Assembly: GCA_029856105.1 (NCBI GenBank)
Contig: JAHQWH010000006.1
Span: forward strand, 1-63,576
Length of the DNA: 63,576 bases
Source of the DNA: Promethearchaeia archaeon
Lineage (GTDB): Archaea; Asgardarchaeota; Lokiarchaeia; Sigyniarchaeales; SOKP01
Reading direction: 5' to 3'
The position numbers and the translations under genes are program-made. The notes below the pieces were generated by a model. It searched no databases, was not told the origin of the DNA, and saw only the letters and a list, made by a program, of their open reading frames with translations. This document shows, piece by piece, positions 8,544 through 17,888 of the stretch. Each line of letters begins with the position of its first letter. Positions within the stretch are counted from its first letter, which is position 1.

Positions 8544-9449
8544 TTAATCTTCTTTTTTTATAAGACAAAAATAAAAGCCAATAGTATCATGAAGATGAGG
8601 ATACAAGCGTTGTGAAAACATTAAATCTTCTGATAAGTTGGCTCCAAAAACGTTAGTTAATCCTTTCACGCCATAATTTTTGGAAATTTCAATGATTTTA
8701 CAATTATTTAATTTGTTTAATACTTCATCAACAACTATCTCATTTTCTTCAGGGGCAATAGAACAAGTACAATATAGAAGTATCCCGCCTGAATTCAATG
8801 CTTCCAGCCCGGCGGTTAATAACCTCTTTTGAACTGAAGACATTTTTTCAATATCTTTCATTCTTTTACTTTTTTTCCTACTTGGATCTTGTCTTATTAA
8901 TCCTTCCCCGGTACATGGAGCATCTAATAAAATTTTATCTCCCTTAACATTTTTATTTGATAAATTAATAGCATCCATATTAAGTACAATTGAATTAATA
9001 ATTCCCATTCTTCTTAGGTTGACTTCTAAAGCGGGAATTCGGTTTAAATTCTTTTCAATTAAAATAAGCGTTCCTTCATTTTCCATTAGTTGAGCTAAGT
9101 GTGTTGATTTACTTCCTGGAGCGGCACACATATCAATTACAATATCATTTGGTTTAGGATCGAGAATAATAGCTGAAAGCATAGAAGCGATATTTTGTAA
9201 ATAATAATAACCTTGTAGAAATTCATGAGAAGAGCCTAAGTTAGAACTTTCTTTTATAATATTAAATCCATAAGGAATCCAGTCAATTGGTTTTAACTCA
9301 TTTCCTTTCTTTTCTAGTTTTTTTTTTAATTCTAATACAGAGATTTTAAGAGTATTAACCCGTATTGAAGGTATTAATGGCCGCTCATTTATCTTTAATA
9401 ATTTTAATGTCTCATCTAATCCTAAGAATTGAATATATCTTTCAATCAT
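8544..9449 (-). CDS. NOL1/NOP2/Sun-family RNA (cytosine-5) methyltransferase
   Basis: The product transfers methyl groups from SAM to cytosine C5 in tRNA or rRNA. Motifs in order are the RVNTLK substrate lobe (about 29-34), DMCAAPGSKSTHLAQLM (SAM motif I, about 105-121), DAPCTGEGLIRQDPS (motif IV with the catalytic-release Cys, about 175-189) and CTCSIAPEENE (motif VI with the nucleophile Cys). The ATG at 9449 appears too late. In-frame codons above it read AHKLAEEYGYLPY, which resembles the usual N-terminus of archaeal homologues, up to an in-frame TGA at 9518-9516. No ATG, GTG or TTG lies in that stretch, so the true start is a rare codon (ATT at 9509) or the sequence carries an indel. Confidence 0.88.
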   Translation of the reverse strand: MIERYIQFLGLDETLKLLKINERPLIPSIRVNTLKISVLELKKKLEKKGNELKPIDWIPYGFNIIKESSNLGSSHEFLQGYYYLQNIASMLSAIILDPKPNDIVIDMCAAPGSKSTHLAQLMENEGTLILIEKNLNRIPALEVNLRRMGIINSIVLNMDAINLSNKNVKGDKILLDAPCTGEGLIRQDPSRKKSKRMKDIEKMSSVQKRLLTAGLEALNSGGILLYCTCSIAPEENEIVVDEVLNKLNNCKIIEISKNYGVKGLTNVFGANLSEDLMFSQRLYPHLHDTIGFYFCLIKKED

Positions 9450-9594
9450 ATAAGGGAGATATCCGTATTCTTCTGCTAGTTTATGAGCAATTTTAACATT
9501 CTGGGAAATTAAATATCAACTCTAAGTGAAACTATTATTACTTAATAAAAATTAATTTATTATATTTGTTATTAATATAGAATAGAGTAGCATT

Positions 9595-10191
9595 ATGATT
9601 GAAGTCGAAATTAAAGTTAAAATTTCTGATCCTAATCAAGTGAGGAAAAGATTTGAGAACAAAGGCGTTTACAAGATTTCCTTACATCATGAAGATATAT
9701 ATTTTAATATGCCTAAAGGATTAAGGGATTTTAAACAAACTGACGAAGCACTAAGATTAAGAAAATCCATTGAGTTTAATAAGGATAATCCAGAAAAAAC
9801 TCAGAAAAGTAATTATTTTATAACTTATAAAGGGAAAAAGATTGACAAAACAACCAAAACACGAGAAGAATTAGAAGTTAGAATAAACGAAATTGAAGAA
9901 ATGAAAAATCTTCTTAAAATGTTAGGGTTTCAAGAAGTTTTCACTGTCGTTAAAGAAAGAGAATTATATGAATTTTTGTTTAAAGACGTGAAAATCGAAG
10001 CTTTAATCGACTATTTACCTATTTTAAAGCAACATTTCGTAGAAGTTGAATTAATGACCAAATCGTATGAAGATATAAAGAAAAGTAGAAGGATTCTTTT
10101 TAAATTTTTAGAGAAATTTGGAATTAAGAAGGAAGAATCAATTAGAAAGTCTTATTTGGAATTAATTGCAGGAAAATTAGACATAATATAA
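9595..10191 (+). CDS. CYTH-domain protein (class IV adenylate cyclase CyaB / ThTPase-like)
   Basis: This 198-residue protein begins with EVEIKVKI, the ExExK signature strand of the CYTH triphosphate-tunnel fold. Further conserved charged strands follow: ALRLRK (about 61-66), ITYKGKK (about 82-88), TREELEV (about 94-100) and a C-terminal RKSYLELI. Family members act on triphosphate substrates with divalent metal, as adenylate cyclases or triphosphatases. The archaeal CyaB-like subgroup is not functionally resolved. It is divergent from the methyltransferase gene with a 145-base gap. Confidence 0.88.
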   Translation: MIEVEIKVKISDPNQVRKRFENKGVYKISLHHEDIYFNMPKGLRDFKQTDEALRLRKSIEFNKDNPEKTQKSNYFITYKGKKIDKTTKTREELEVRINEIEEMKNLLKMLGFQEVFTVVKERELYEFLFKDVKIEALIDYLPILKQHFVEVELMTKSYEDIKKSRRILFKFLEKFGIKKEESIRKSYLELIAGKLDII

Positions 10192-10222
10192 AAAAAAAGA
10201 ATTTAAAAGATAAGTAGGTATT

Positions 10223-10411
10223 CTACTTAATTATTAATTTATCGAGTTCTGCTATTTCTTTCTCTAATTTTATTCGATATAACCTCAAATCATAATTCTG
10301 ATAGACTTTCTTTATTAAATCTTTCTGTATAGATTGCGATTTATTCGATATTTCGTGAATGACACTCAAAAATTCATAATATTCAACATTATTTTCTACT
10401 AATTCATTCAT
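10223..10411 (-). CDS. Small hypothetical protein, helical
   Basis: This 62-residue open frame encodes an acidic-basic protein likely to be all-helical (MNELVENNVEYYEFLSVIHE at the start and a Leu/Ile-rich charged C-terminus). I recognise no family. Amino acid usage looks like real protein, and it fills the space after the convergent CYTH gene. It could be a regulatory or partner peptide. Confidence is limited by its small size. Confidence 0.4.
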   Translation of the reverse strand: MNELVENNVEYYEFLSVIHEISNKSQSIQKDLIKKVYQNYDLRLYRIKLEKEIAELDKLIIK

Positions 10412-10562
10412 TATGTTTCAATTCTCCATTTTAATTTATTTTTATTTTCTTACAATTACAAAATAGTAATATACAATTAAAAATAATCTGGAGTCCAATC
10501 TTTACGGGTTCAGAATTCGGAGTAATACTAAATAGTGTGATTCTGTAACACTTTAAAACAAT

Positions 10563-10584
10563 AAATGGGAAGACGATCCCATTT
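10563..10584. repeat. Perfect inverted repeat AAATGGGA/TCCCATTT
   Basis: Eight bases pair perfectly around a 6-base loop in a gene-poor stretch (10412-10749). The stretch lies beyond the end of the leftward small gene at 10750-10965. It may be a terminator or stability hairpin. I see no other support for an RNA gene here. Confidence 0.35.
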
Positions 10585-10749
10585 TTAAAGCGGTTTATAT
10601 CTTCAAATCTTCATCTATTCTTCTTTTTTTTCTGAAATTAAGTCGAATGAACTACATTGGATGTAATTCTGAAGACTTTAAATTCTGATAAGCGATTAAA
10701 TGAATTACTTTTTAAATTGTATAAATTTATATGTAGATTATGAGCATAA

Positions 10750-10965
10750 TTACCACATAATTTTATGGCCCTCTCGAGCTTTCTTCCCCCATTCTGACTT
10801 TTTGTTGCGATTTTGTTCGATAAAGCGGTACCCAAATAAATCAACATATTTAATTCCGCTTGAAAATTTTTTAATGGGGTATTCGATCTCATCAATTTCA
10901 ACATTTTTTCCTCCTTGAAACATTGCGTTACATATTTTTAAACCTTTTTCCTTCAAATCTTCCAT
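10750..10965 (-). CDS. Small conserved-looking hypothetical protein
   Basis: The 71-residue product starts MEDLKEKGLKICNAMF and ends with SEWGKKAREGHKIMW. The C-terminal pattern (GYRFIEQNRNKKSEWGKKAREGHKI) looks like a compact conserved motif rather than random translation. An overlapping frame (10638-10904) reads less like protein and I treat it as a shadow. It may be the last member of the leftward group of sugar genes that begins at 15.5 kb. Function is unknown. Confidence 0.5.
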   Translation of the reverse strand: MEDLKEKGLKICNAMFQGGKNVEIDEIEYPIKKFSSGIKYVDLFGYRFIEQNRNKKSEWGKKAREGHKIMW

Positions 10966-11031
10966 TTTACATGCTCCATATGATTTTATGAGTTTTCTCT
11001 CGGATTATTCTGTAAATAGTTTTTTAATTTT

Positions 11032-11844
11032 TTAATTTTTGTTTGCAAACTCTATAACCCAGCTAGGTAAATTGTCTAACTGATTGTTACTGAAAACTAA
11101 TTTCTTAAGTGACAAAAGATTTGGGCAAGGCTCTGGATATTTTTCTAGTTTACAATAAGATATTTCCAAGGATTCTAATTTTGATAGCTTACAAATCGAC
11201 GATGGAATTTCGTTAAGGTTTTTGAGAGACAAACTTAATATGAAGCCTTTTTTAGCAGCTCTAACGCGACCTAGTCCTTTATACCCTATTTCTGTATTTT
11301 CTTTAATTAGTACTTGTTTAGCTTCGTCTGATAACTCAAACTTTTGTAAAAAATTCTTTAATTCGCTCCTAAATTTCATATAATCTAAATAATCGATATC
11401 GAGAACAAATTTTGAGTCTGCTGAGTTTAAGTTATAATAAGATCTAATCTTTTTTAACGCTTTTTCTCGAATGTCTGTAAATTGAGGATATTCGCCTGTT
11501 TCAAATAAATCTAATAGTTTTTTAAAGAAATATATAGATTTTTCATTTTGGATCGCCCATAATAACGGTTCATGTTCCCGTGCTGGAAAGTTCTGGATCA
11601 ATACTTTAGCCGCTTCAAATCTAACTAAAGTAGACTCATCAGAAATTAAGCAATTTTCTATTGTGCTAAAGGTTAGTTCGTCTTCAATCGATAATTTACC
11701 GATATATTCTAAGCTTGAATATCTAATATCCTCGTTATCACTTTTATTTATTAACGATTCGAAAAGCTTTAAGGCGTCCTTCTTTCCTACTTCGTTATGA
11801 AGTACTTTGAAATAAATTTCTTCAGGAGTTAATTGGTCGCTCAT
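11032..11844 (-). CDS. HEAT-like / leucine-rich repeat protein
   Basis: With the start at 11844 the protein has about 270 residues. Residues up to about 130 form alpha-helical HEAT-like repeats (RYSSLEYIGKLS, VRFEAAKVLIQNF). The C-terminal 80 residues contain three leucine-rich repeats (LSLKNLNEIPSSICKLSKLESLEISYCKLEKYP and onward). This is a protein-interaction scaffold with no catalytic motif. A longer frame beginning at 11883 would overlap the upstream gene; the ATG at 11844 sits 2 bases after that gene's stop codon and is the better start. That spacing implies translational coupling with the sugar nucleotidyltransferase. Confidence 0.7.
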   Translation of the reverse strand: MSDQLTPEEIYFKVLHNEVGKKDALKLFESLINKSDNEDIRYSSLEYIGKLSIEDELTFSTIENCLISDESTLVRFEAAKVLIQNFPAREHEPLLWAIQNEKSIYFFKKLLDLFETGEYPQFTDIREKALKKIRSYYNLNSADSKFVLDIDYLDYMKFRSELKNFLQKFELSDEAKQVLIKENTEIGYKGLGRVRAAKKGFILSLSLKNLNEIPSSICKLSKLESLEISYCKLEKYPEPCPNLLSLKKLVFSNNQLDNLPSWVIEFANKN

Positions 11845-11846
11845 TT

Positions 11847-12983
11847 TTACTTTAAACTTTCTTTTACCACTTCGTGATGACATACCGTTAATGAGATTGT
11901 TTTGGGGGCAATTAATTCGATATTTTTCATAACCTGTACATACGAGGCTAAGATTATTAAATTTTCGTTATTGCCTTTTAATTTTACGTTTTCTTGGATA
12001 TTGCAATTATCTGCAACGATAGCTTTTTCGATTTGAACATTACTTGAGATAAGTGTCTTGTTATAAATTAGACATTCCTTAAGTTCGGAATGGCTATTAA
12101 TAGATACATCGTCGCCAATTATTACATTCGGACCAACTTTACAATTCTCTCGAATTACAACGCCTTCACCAATTGTACAAGGAGGATAAATTTTTACGCT
12201 TGGATGGATGTCTGTAGAAGGTTCTATTAAATTTATTACATTTCCTTTCTGATTTTTTATTAAGTCGTTCATTAATAGAACATTTCCTTGCAATAAATCG
12301 TAGGGTTTACCAACATCGCTCCATATTCCACTAATAGGGTAATGATAGAGCATATTTTTATCGGCAACTTTAGGAAATACGTCCCTTTCAATAGAAACTT
12401 TTTTATTTGGTTCGATAAAGGAAAATATTTCAGGTTCTAGGAGATATACACCTGCGTTAATAGGCATAGGAACGTATTTGCCGTTTGGAGGAGCGTATTC
12501 ATCCTTTTCAAGAAATTTTAGTAGTTGATGCGTTTCATTATTTACTATCAATACGCCATATCTTGAGGGATCCTCTACGGTTTTACCGGCTATTGTTCCA
12601 ATACATTTACACTTTTCGTGAAACTTAATCATATCGCTAAAGCTATAATTCAAAATTACATCTCCATTTAACATGAAAAAGTTATCGTCTTTTAAGTAAT
12701 CTTCTGCTAATTTAATTGCTCCCGCAGTTCCCATAGGATGTTTTTCGTTTGTATAATAGATTTTTATTCCTAACTTTCTACCTTCCTTGAAATAGCTTTT
12801 AACAATATCGTCCATCACACTTACGGCTAAAAATACTTCTTTAACTCCAGCTGCTTTTAATAGGAGTATCTGTCGCTCCATTACCGGTTTATTCACGATT
12901 GGAATTAATGTTTTGGGTATAGTACATGTTAGTGGTCTTAATCGCGTTCCCCACCCACCCGATAAAATTATTGCTTTCGTCAT
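11847..12983 (-). CDS. NDP-sugar pyrophosphorylase (GMPP/GlmU-like)
   Basis: The enzyme couples a sugar 1-phosphate to NTP. The nucleotidyltransferase domain (1-235) opens with SGGWGTRLRPLTCTIPKTLIP, containing the GGxGTRLxPLT loop and the catalytic PK. A LNGD metal-site motif is near residues 97-100. The C-terminal part (about 255-378) contains hexapeptide-type left-handed helix repeats (IYPPCTIGEGVVIRENCKVGPNVIIGDD). At 378 residues it fits archaeal mannose-1-phosphate guanylyltransferase or glucose-1-phosphate thymidylyltransferase; the substrate cannot be fixed. It probably supplies activated sugar for surface glycans, together with the neighbouring SIS isomerase and MFS gene. Confidence 0.88.
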   Translation of the reverse strand: MTKAIILSGGWGTRLRPLTCTIPKTLIPIVNKPVMERQILLLKAAGVKEVFLAVSVMDDIVKSYFKEGRKLGIKIYYTNEKHPMGTAGAIKLAEDYLKDDNFFMLNGDVILNYSFSDMIKFHEKCKCIGTIAGKTVEDPSRYGVLIVNNETHQLLKFLEKDEYAPPNGKYVPMPINAGVYLLEPEIFSFIEPNKKVSIERDVFPKVADKNMLYHYPISGIWSDVGKPYDLLQGNVLLMNDLIKNQKGNVINLIEPSTDIHPSVKIYPPCTIGEGVVIRENCKVGPNVIIGDDVSINSHSELKECLIYNKTLISSNVQIEKAIVADNCNIQENVKLKGNNENLIILASYVQVMKNIELIAPKTISLTVCHHEVVKESLK

Positions 12984-13036
12984 TTTTTTTTTATAAAGTT
13001 TTAATGGGATGTATAAAATAATTAAAAAGCTCTTTT

Positions 13037-14326
13037 TTAAAAACTATTTTGGTAATTAATATTTTCATCTAATTCATATTCATACACTTTATCGTAATCG
13101 TTATTTCTAACATTTGAAAAAATCCAAATAAATATTATAAAAGTAAAATTTAGCACAGCACATATAATAAAAAGGGTCGTAATACCAATCAGTTCTGCTA
13201 TCGGCCCTGATATTAGCATTGCTATCGGAGAAACTAAAGTTACTATAGTAATCACATTAGACATAACTCGTCCTTGTTTATCTGGAGGTATGACGGTTTG
13301 TAAGATCGTTAAAAACATGGTGTTAACAAAAGGAACAATAAAAGCAAAGAGAAATCCACCAATACTAATCATAAGAAAATTTTGTGGAGGTGCCAAGGCT
13401 AATATTAAATGTCCGATCTCACCTATTAAAATCCCAGTAAAGATAATTAAGGGTTTTTTATTCCAAACCTTTTTAATAATTACAATTATTGCTCCAACAA
13501 ACATCCCAGCTTGAATTGATGATAGAACAATAGCTAGATTTTCCACGCTCCCAGAATGAGTCCCACTAACATAGGGTATCATTAATGTGTTAAAAGGGTT
13601 TCCTAAAAAATTTAAAATGGTTGCTACAAAAAGCAAGATTAGGAGCCCCGGAACAATTTTTATAGCTTTAAACCCTACTTTCAATTCTCTAAAATATGAT
13701 CTTTCATGTTTAGGATGAAATTTCTTTAGTATAGGGGGTATTTTTACCAATAATAGAGGGGTTATAGCGATCAAAAAAGTAAGAACATCAACCCATAATA
13801 TTTGATCAATTGGAAATAATAGTAACAAAATGCCAGCAATAATTGGGCCCATTGTATTAACTAAACCGGTAAAAAAATAATTAATACCGTTCATTCTGCT
13901 TAAATGTTTCTTTGGTATCATTAAGGGAATTATTGCGTTTACAACTGGCCAATGAAATGCTTGAAATACACTTCTAATACTATTAATAAATATTATTAAC
14001 CATACTTGCCGAATATTGAAGAAAAATAAAAAAATTAAACTTAAAGTAGTAAGTGCTTGACAAAAATCAGAAAGCCCAATTAAAAGTTTTCGATTCCATC
14101 TATCGGCAAATACGCCAGCGAGAGGTCCGAGAATAAATATTGGTAGAAAAGAGAAAAAAGAGGCTAGTGATACTATTGTTAAACTTCCAGTTTCAAAAAA
14201 AATCCAATAAATTAGTACAATTTGAACTATAGATGACCCTAACAACGAAAACAATTGTCCTGACCAAAAAAATATATAGCTTCTAAAAGTTTGTCCCGTA
14301 GCAGTTGTTTCCATCTTTTCCAACAA
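13037..14326 (-). CDS. MFS transporter (12 TM)
   Basis: This 429-residue integral membrane protein has about 12 hydrophobic helices. The loop motif GPLAGVFADRWNRKLLIG between TM2 and TM3 (about 71-88) is the major facilitator signature A. The overall pattern resembles the MFS_3/enterobactin-exporter-like group of drug and metabolite exporters. A loop in the middle (KKFHPKHERSYFREL) separates the two six-helix halves. It lies on the same strand as the sugar genes on either side; the substrate is unknown. Confidence 0.85.
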   Translation of the reverse strand: MLEKMETTATGQTFRSYIFFWSGQLFSLLGSSIVQIVLIYWIFFETGSLTIVSLASFFSFLPIFILGPLAGVFADRWNRKLLIGLSDFCQALTTLSLIFLFFFNIRQVWLIIFINSIRSVFQAFHWPVVNAIIPLMIPKKHLSRMNGINYFFTGLVNTMGPIIAGILLLLFPIDQILWVDVLTFLIAITPLLLVKIPPILKKFHPKHERSYFRELKVGFKAIKIVPGLLILLFVATILNFLGNPFNTLMIPYVSGTHSGSVENLAIVLSSIQAGMFVGAIIVIIKKVWNKKPLIIFTGILIGEIGHLILALAPPQNFLMISIGGFLFAFIVPFVNTMFLTILQTVIPPDKQGRVMSNVITIVTLVSPIAMLISGPIAELIGITTLFIICAVLNFTFIIFIWIFSNVRNNDYDKVYEYELDENINYQNSF

Positions 14327-14380
14327 TTGAATTTGATTTTAAATTAAATAAAAAGAATTTTTCTTAATAACTTAATATGG

Positions 14381-15499
14381 TTATATGTCGTTAGTTATTT
14401 TCTGTGAATATAAAAACTTACCTGGTTCAATTCCTTTTTTTTCTGCAATCTTGTAAAATAGTAATTGAAGAATTATTATTTCCATTATCGGTGCTAAATG
14501 AGGATCCTTTATTTTATGCATATATGTTATAATCTTAGGATCGTCGTGTAATTTCTTTGTTTTTTCGTCAAATTCTTGATTTGTGACATGTAATATTTTC
14601 CCACAAGCCCATTTGTTAACTAATTTTTCTATGAATTGAATGTTGAACGCAAAATCCTCTTTATCGGACGAAAGAATTATAAGTTTAGTACTCTCTTTTA
14701 AACATTCAATACCACCGTGTCTAAAAGTTGATATAGAACTTGCTTCCGAGTAAGATTTAACGATTTCCTTAAAATTTAATGCTGCTTGATGCGCAGATGT
14801 TAGTGAGGGCCCTCTTGAGAGAATTTCTAGAAAATCAATATCGTATCCAAATGAAGATAGAAGTTCTTTCCATAACTTATTAATCTTTTTCTGATCTTGT
14901 AAAAAACTTCGAACTTCCCCTAAGAAGGCTTCTACATTTTGAATTTCGGTTTCATTTGTAAAGAATTCGCCTATTATTGTTTTTGCCATAACATACAACA
15001 ATAGCAGCGTACACACATAACTCTTCGAAGTAACTGAAACTTCTTCATCAAAGTTCATAAAAATTTGCAATTCGGTCATATAAGCAAGATAACTATCAGG
15101 ATTATTCGTGATACCAATTGTTAACGGTTTATCATTAAGCTCTATTTCATTTATTTTCCTTAAAAGCTCTCTAATTTCTCCAGATTTGCCAGATTGTGAA
15201 ATAATTATAATTCCTGTGTCTTTAAAACAATTCTGTTTCACGGTAGGAAAAGTATTAAATAAGAATTCTCCTGCTTCTCGAATTTCAACAGCGATACCGT
15301 ACTGATTTAAAATGTAATAAGGCAAGTATGAGCTGACGAAACTAGAACCCATACCCGTAAAAATAAGTTTAGTAATCCCACCTTTTTTTATAAAGTCTCT
15401 AATTTTTAAAAATTGAGGTTTACCTTCTCCTACAATGTAGTTAAACGTGTCTTTAAGAGCATCTGGTTGAGATTTTAGTTCTTCTAAAAAATTATTCAT
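14381..15499 (-). CDS. SIS-domain sugar-phosphate isomerase/deaminase
   Basis: This 372-residue protein carries two SIS modules. The first contains GMGSSFVSSYLPYY and the phosphosugar-binding IISQSGKSGEIRELL (about 99-113); the second contains SRGPSLTSAHQAALNFKEI and the family's RHGG motif. It corresponds to the isomerase half of GlmS or the AgaS/FrlB-like enzymes, without the glutaminase domain. It therefore probably acts on an amino-sugar phosphate or a fructosamine-type substrate. It is the first gene of the leftward sugar group (SIS, MFS, nucleotidyltransferase, HEAT/LRR). Confidence 0.82.
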   Translation of the reverse strand: MNNFLEELKSQPDALKDTFNYIVGEGKPQFLKIRDFIKKGGITKLIFTGMGSSFVSSYLPYYILNQYGIAVEIREAGEFLFNTFPTVKQNCFKDTGIIIISQSGKSGEIRELLRKINEIELNDKPLTIGITNNPDSYLAYMTELQIFMNFDEEVSVTSKSYVCTLLLLYVMAKTIIGEFFTNETEIQNVEAFLGEVRSFLQDQKKINKLWKELLSSFGYDIDFLEILSRGPSLTSAHQAALNFKEIVKSYSEASSISTFRHGGIECLKESTKLIILSSDKEDFAFNIQFIEKLVNKWACGKILHVTNQEFDEKTKKLHDDPKIITYMHKIKDPHLAPIMEIIILQLLFYKIAEKKGIEPGKFLYSQKITNDI

Positions 15500-15611
15500 A
15501 CATAATCCCTAAAAAACCATTCATAATTAATTATAATTAATTATAATAAAAAATATAAGATAAAATTAATTTAAACAAATCAGAATTAAATAATTATTAT
15601 AGTGATATTTT

Positions 15612-15983
15612 TTGCCTTGTATACACGGTCTTGATATTATCAATTGCCCGATTTGCCGAATGACGAAATCTACAGCTCCTCGAAACCCAATTAACATTGA
15701 GGGGGCAAAAATCGAAAATTTAAGACCAGAAAATCCGTTTTTTAAAAATTATATTAACAATAAAAATAGAACTGAAGAATATTTAATTAAAAGCAATAAA
15801 TTATTACAACCAAATTTGATAAATCAATTACCAGCGCCAAAATTGATAAATCAAATTCCTAATTTTGAAAGTAAAGGATTAATTAATAAGTTAAACGAGT
15901 TAGATATTGAAAAATGGGATAATTACAGAATTTCTAAAAAGGTTTCTCTTGAAAAACCTGGATTGAAACTTGATTCTGATTAG
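15612..15983 (+). CDS. Small zinc-site hypothetical protein
   Basis: The 123-residue product starts at TTG with CIHGLDIINCPICR, giving the pattern C-x-H-x6-C-x2-C within the first 15 residues. This is a plausible single zinc site. The remainder is Asn/Lys/Leu-rich and probably disordered, with a short internal repeat (NLINQLPAPKLINQIPN, about 75-91). The Cys/His pattern begins at residue 3, which supports the TTG start. Function is unknown; such knuckles often bind RNA or protein. Confidence 0.6.
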   Translation: MPCIHGLDIINCPICRMTKSTAPRNPINIEGAKIENLRPENPFFKNYINNKNRTEEYLIKSNKLLQPNLINQLPAPKLINQIPNFESKGLINKLNELDIEKWDNYRISKKVSLEKPGLKLDSD

Positions 15984-16104
15984 ACTTATTTTTTACATTC
16001 ATTTTAACATAAGAATTTAAAATAAGAATTTTAAAACTAATATATATATATTTATATTATTAATTTCTTAAGAAACTCAAAACTCAATAATGAAGTGTTG
16101 AATA

Positions 16105-17826
16105 ATGGAAATTAACAATGATTTGAAAAATAGTACGCAAGTTGCCTATATCAGCATGGAGATTGCAATTGATTCGAATATTCCAACATATAGCGGTGGT
16201 TTAGGGGTTTTATCTGGAGATACGGTAAGAGCAGCGGCAGATTTAGAGCTCCCTATGGTTGGATTATGCTTATGTTATAGTTCAGGTTATTTCTATCAAT
16301 TTTTTAACGAATTTGGTGAACAGAAAGAACGCGAAATCAGCTGGAACTTTTTCTATGAGTTTGAAAAAGTTGAAAAACCAATTAAAATAAAAATTGAAGA
16401 TAAAGAAGTGTTAGTATCTGCTTGGTTATACAGAGTAATAGGTCAATCAGGTCACATACTCCCGATTTACTTATTAACTACTGAAATTGAGGGAAACGAA
16501 GAATGGATGAAAGAAATGACAGGTTCTCTCTATGATTCCACATCACGATGGAACAGAATCGTACAAGAAATGATACTAGGCATTGGTGGCGTAAAACTCT
16601 TAAATTCCTTGGGTTATAATAACATAAAAACATACCATTTAAACGAAGGGCATGGATCTTTTTCAATAGTTGAACTTTACAATATGTTAAGTGGTGATCT
16701 TGATAAGATTAGAGATAAAGTAGTGTTCACTACTCACACTCCAGTTCCGGCAGGTCATGATCGATTTAATCAAGATTTAGTTAACAAGGTATTTAAAGAA
16801 AGAATGCCTCCTGAAATTCGAAATATTGCTGACGATAAAGGTCAATTTAATATGACATATCTAGGAATGGGGCTTTCTAGATACAGAAATGGAGTTGCCA
16901 AAAAACACGGCCAAATTTCACAGAAAATGTTTCCTCAATACGAAGTTGATTCAATTACTAATGGTATACATTTACCTTCTTGGGTTAGCCAGCCATTTCA
17001 ACGGATATTTGACAAAAAGTGGCCAAATTGGAAGGCAAAACCTACGCTACTTCAAAACGCAATTGAATTAGACGAATTAGATATTTTCGATGCGCACATT
17101 GAAAATAAATTCAATCTAATTAGTTATCAGAAAGGCCATAGTTGGAACTTACTGGATGAAGAATTACTTACAATTGGTTTCGCTAGAAGATTTGCTACAT
17201 ACAAAAGGGCTACTTTAATCTTCCACGATATCGATAGGTTAGGTAAAATCTGCAAAGAAAAGATTCAATTCATTTTTGCAGGAAAAGCTCATCCTAAAGA
17301 TACGATGGGAAAGGAATATATCAAAAAGATCTACGAATCAGGTGAATATCTTTACGATAATTACGATGTTAAAATTGTAATGTTGGAAAATTATAATATG
17401 GATTTAGCTCATTTGATGGTATCTGGGTGTGATGTTTGGCTCAATACGCCCGAAAGATATCGCGAAGCGAGTGGCACAAGTGGTATGAAAGCCGCATTGA
17501 ATGGTATTTTAAACTTTAGCGTTCAAGATGGTTGGTGGTTGGAAGGATATCGCAAGAACTCTATGGCAGGCTGGGCAATTGGCCCTAACGATTCAAATCC
17601 CGACGATCTAGGGGTCTCAAATAGTTGGGAGATTGACTCAAACGCAATATATGAAACGTTAGAAAATGAAATTATACCAACTTATCAGAACCATGACGAG
17701 TGGTTGTTCAAAAGTAAAAACGCTATTTCTCTCGCAGCTTTCTTTAACACTAATAGGATGATGCAAGAATACGCTAAGAAGAGCTACAAGCTTAAAAAAC
17801 AAAAACCTTGGAAATTTATGAGTTAA
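16105..17826 (+). CDS. glgP: Alpha-glucan phosphorylase (GT35)
   Basis: The enzyme releases glucose 1-phosphate from alpha-1,4-glucan with pyridoxal phosphate. The 573-residue length fits the short archaeal/bacterial form. Visible elements are the N-terminal AYISMEIAIDSNIPTYSGGLGVLSGD (about 13-38), THTPVPAGHDRF (about 212-223), a GFARRFATYKRA segment (about 363-374) and the PLP-site region EASGTSGMKAALNG (about 454-467), whose Lys binds the cofactor. It points to storage-glucan use in this cell. It has its own promoter region with a TATA-rich stretch at 16035-16065. Confidence 0.93.
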   Translation: MEINNDLKNSTQVAYISMEIAIDSNIPTYSGGLGVLSGDTVRAAADLELPMVGLCLCYSSGYFYQFFNEFGEQKEREISWNFFYEFEKVEKPIKIKIEDKEVLVSAWLYRVIGQSGHILPIYLLTTEIEGNEEWMKEMTGSLYDSTSRWNRIVQEMILGIGGVKLLNSLGYNNIKTYHLNEGHGSFSIVELYNMLSGDLDKIRDKVVFTTHTPVPAGHDRFNQDLVNKVFKERMPPEIRNIADDKGQFNMTYLGMGLSRYRNGVAKKHGQISQKMFPQYEVDSITNGIHLPSWVSQPFQRIFDKKWPNWKAKPTLLQNAIELDELDIFDAHIENKFNLISYQKGHSWNLLDEELLTIGFARRFATYKRATLIFHDIDRLGKICKEKIQFIFAGKAHPKDTMGKEYIKKIYESGEYLYDNYDVKIVMLENYNMDLAHLMVSGCDVWLNTPERYREASGTSGMKAALNGILNFSVQDGWWLEGYRKNSMAGWAIGPNDSNPDDLGVSNSWEIDSNAIYETLENEIIPTYQNHDEWLFKSKNAISLAAFFNTNRMMQEYAKKSYKLKKQKPWKFMS

Positions 17827-17888
17827 AAATATCTTTTTTTTTAATATTTGAGAGAGCTTAACAAATTTTAAGATAAAAAGAGATTAGG

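Noticed and set aside
10490..10545. T-arm-like string (GGGTTCAGAATTC) in the intergenic gap
   Set aside because: No acceptor or anticodon stems can be drawn around it, so it is not a tRNA.
10638..10904. 88-codon frame overlapping the small gene at 10750-10965
   Set aside because: Its translation is poor in conserved pattern, while the alternative frame reads like a real protein.
16470..16670. Open frames on the other strand inside the glucan phosphorylase gene
   Set aside because: Shadows of a strongly recognised coding sequence.
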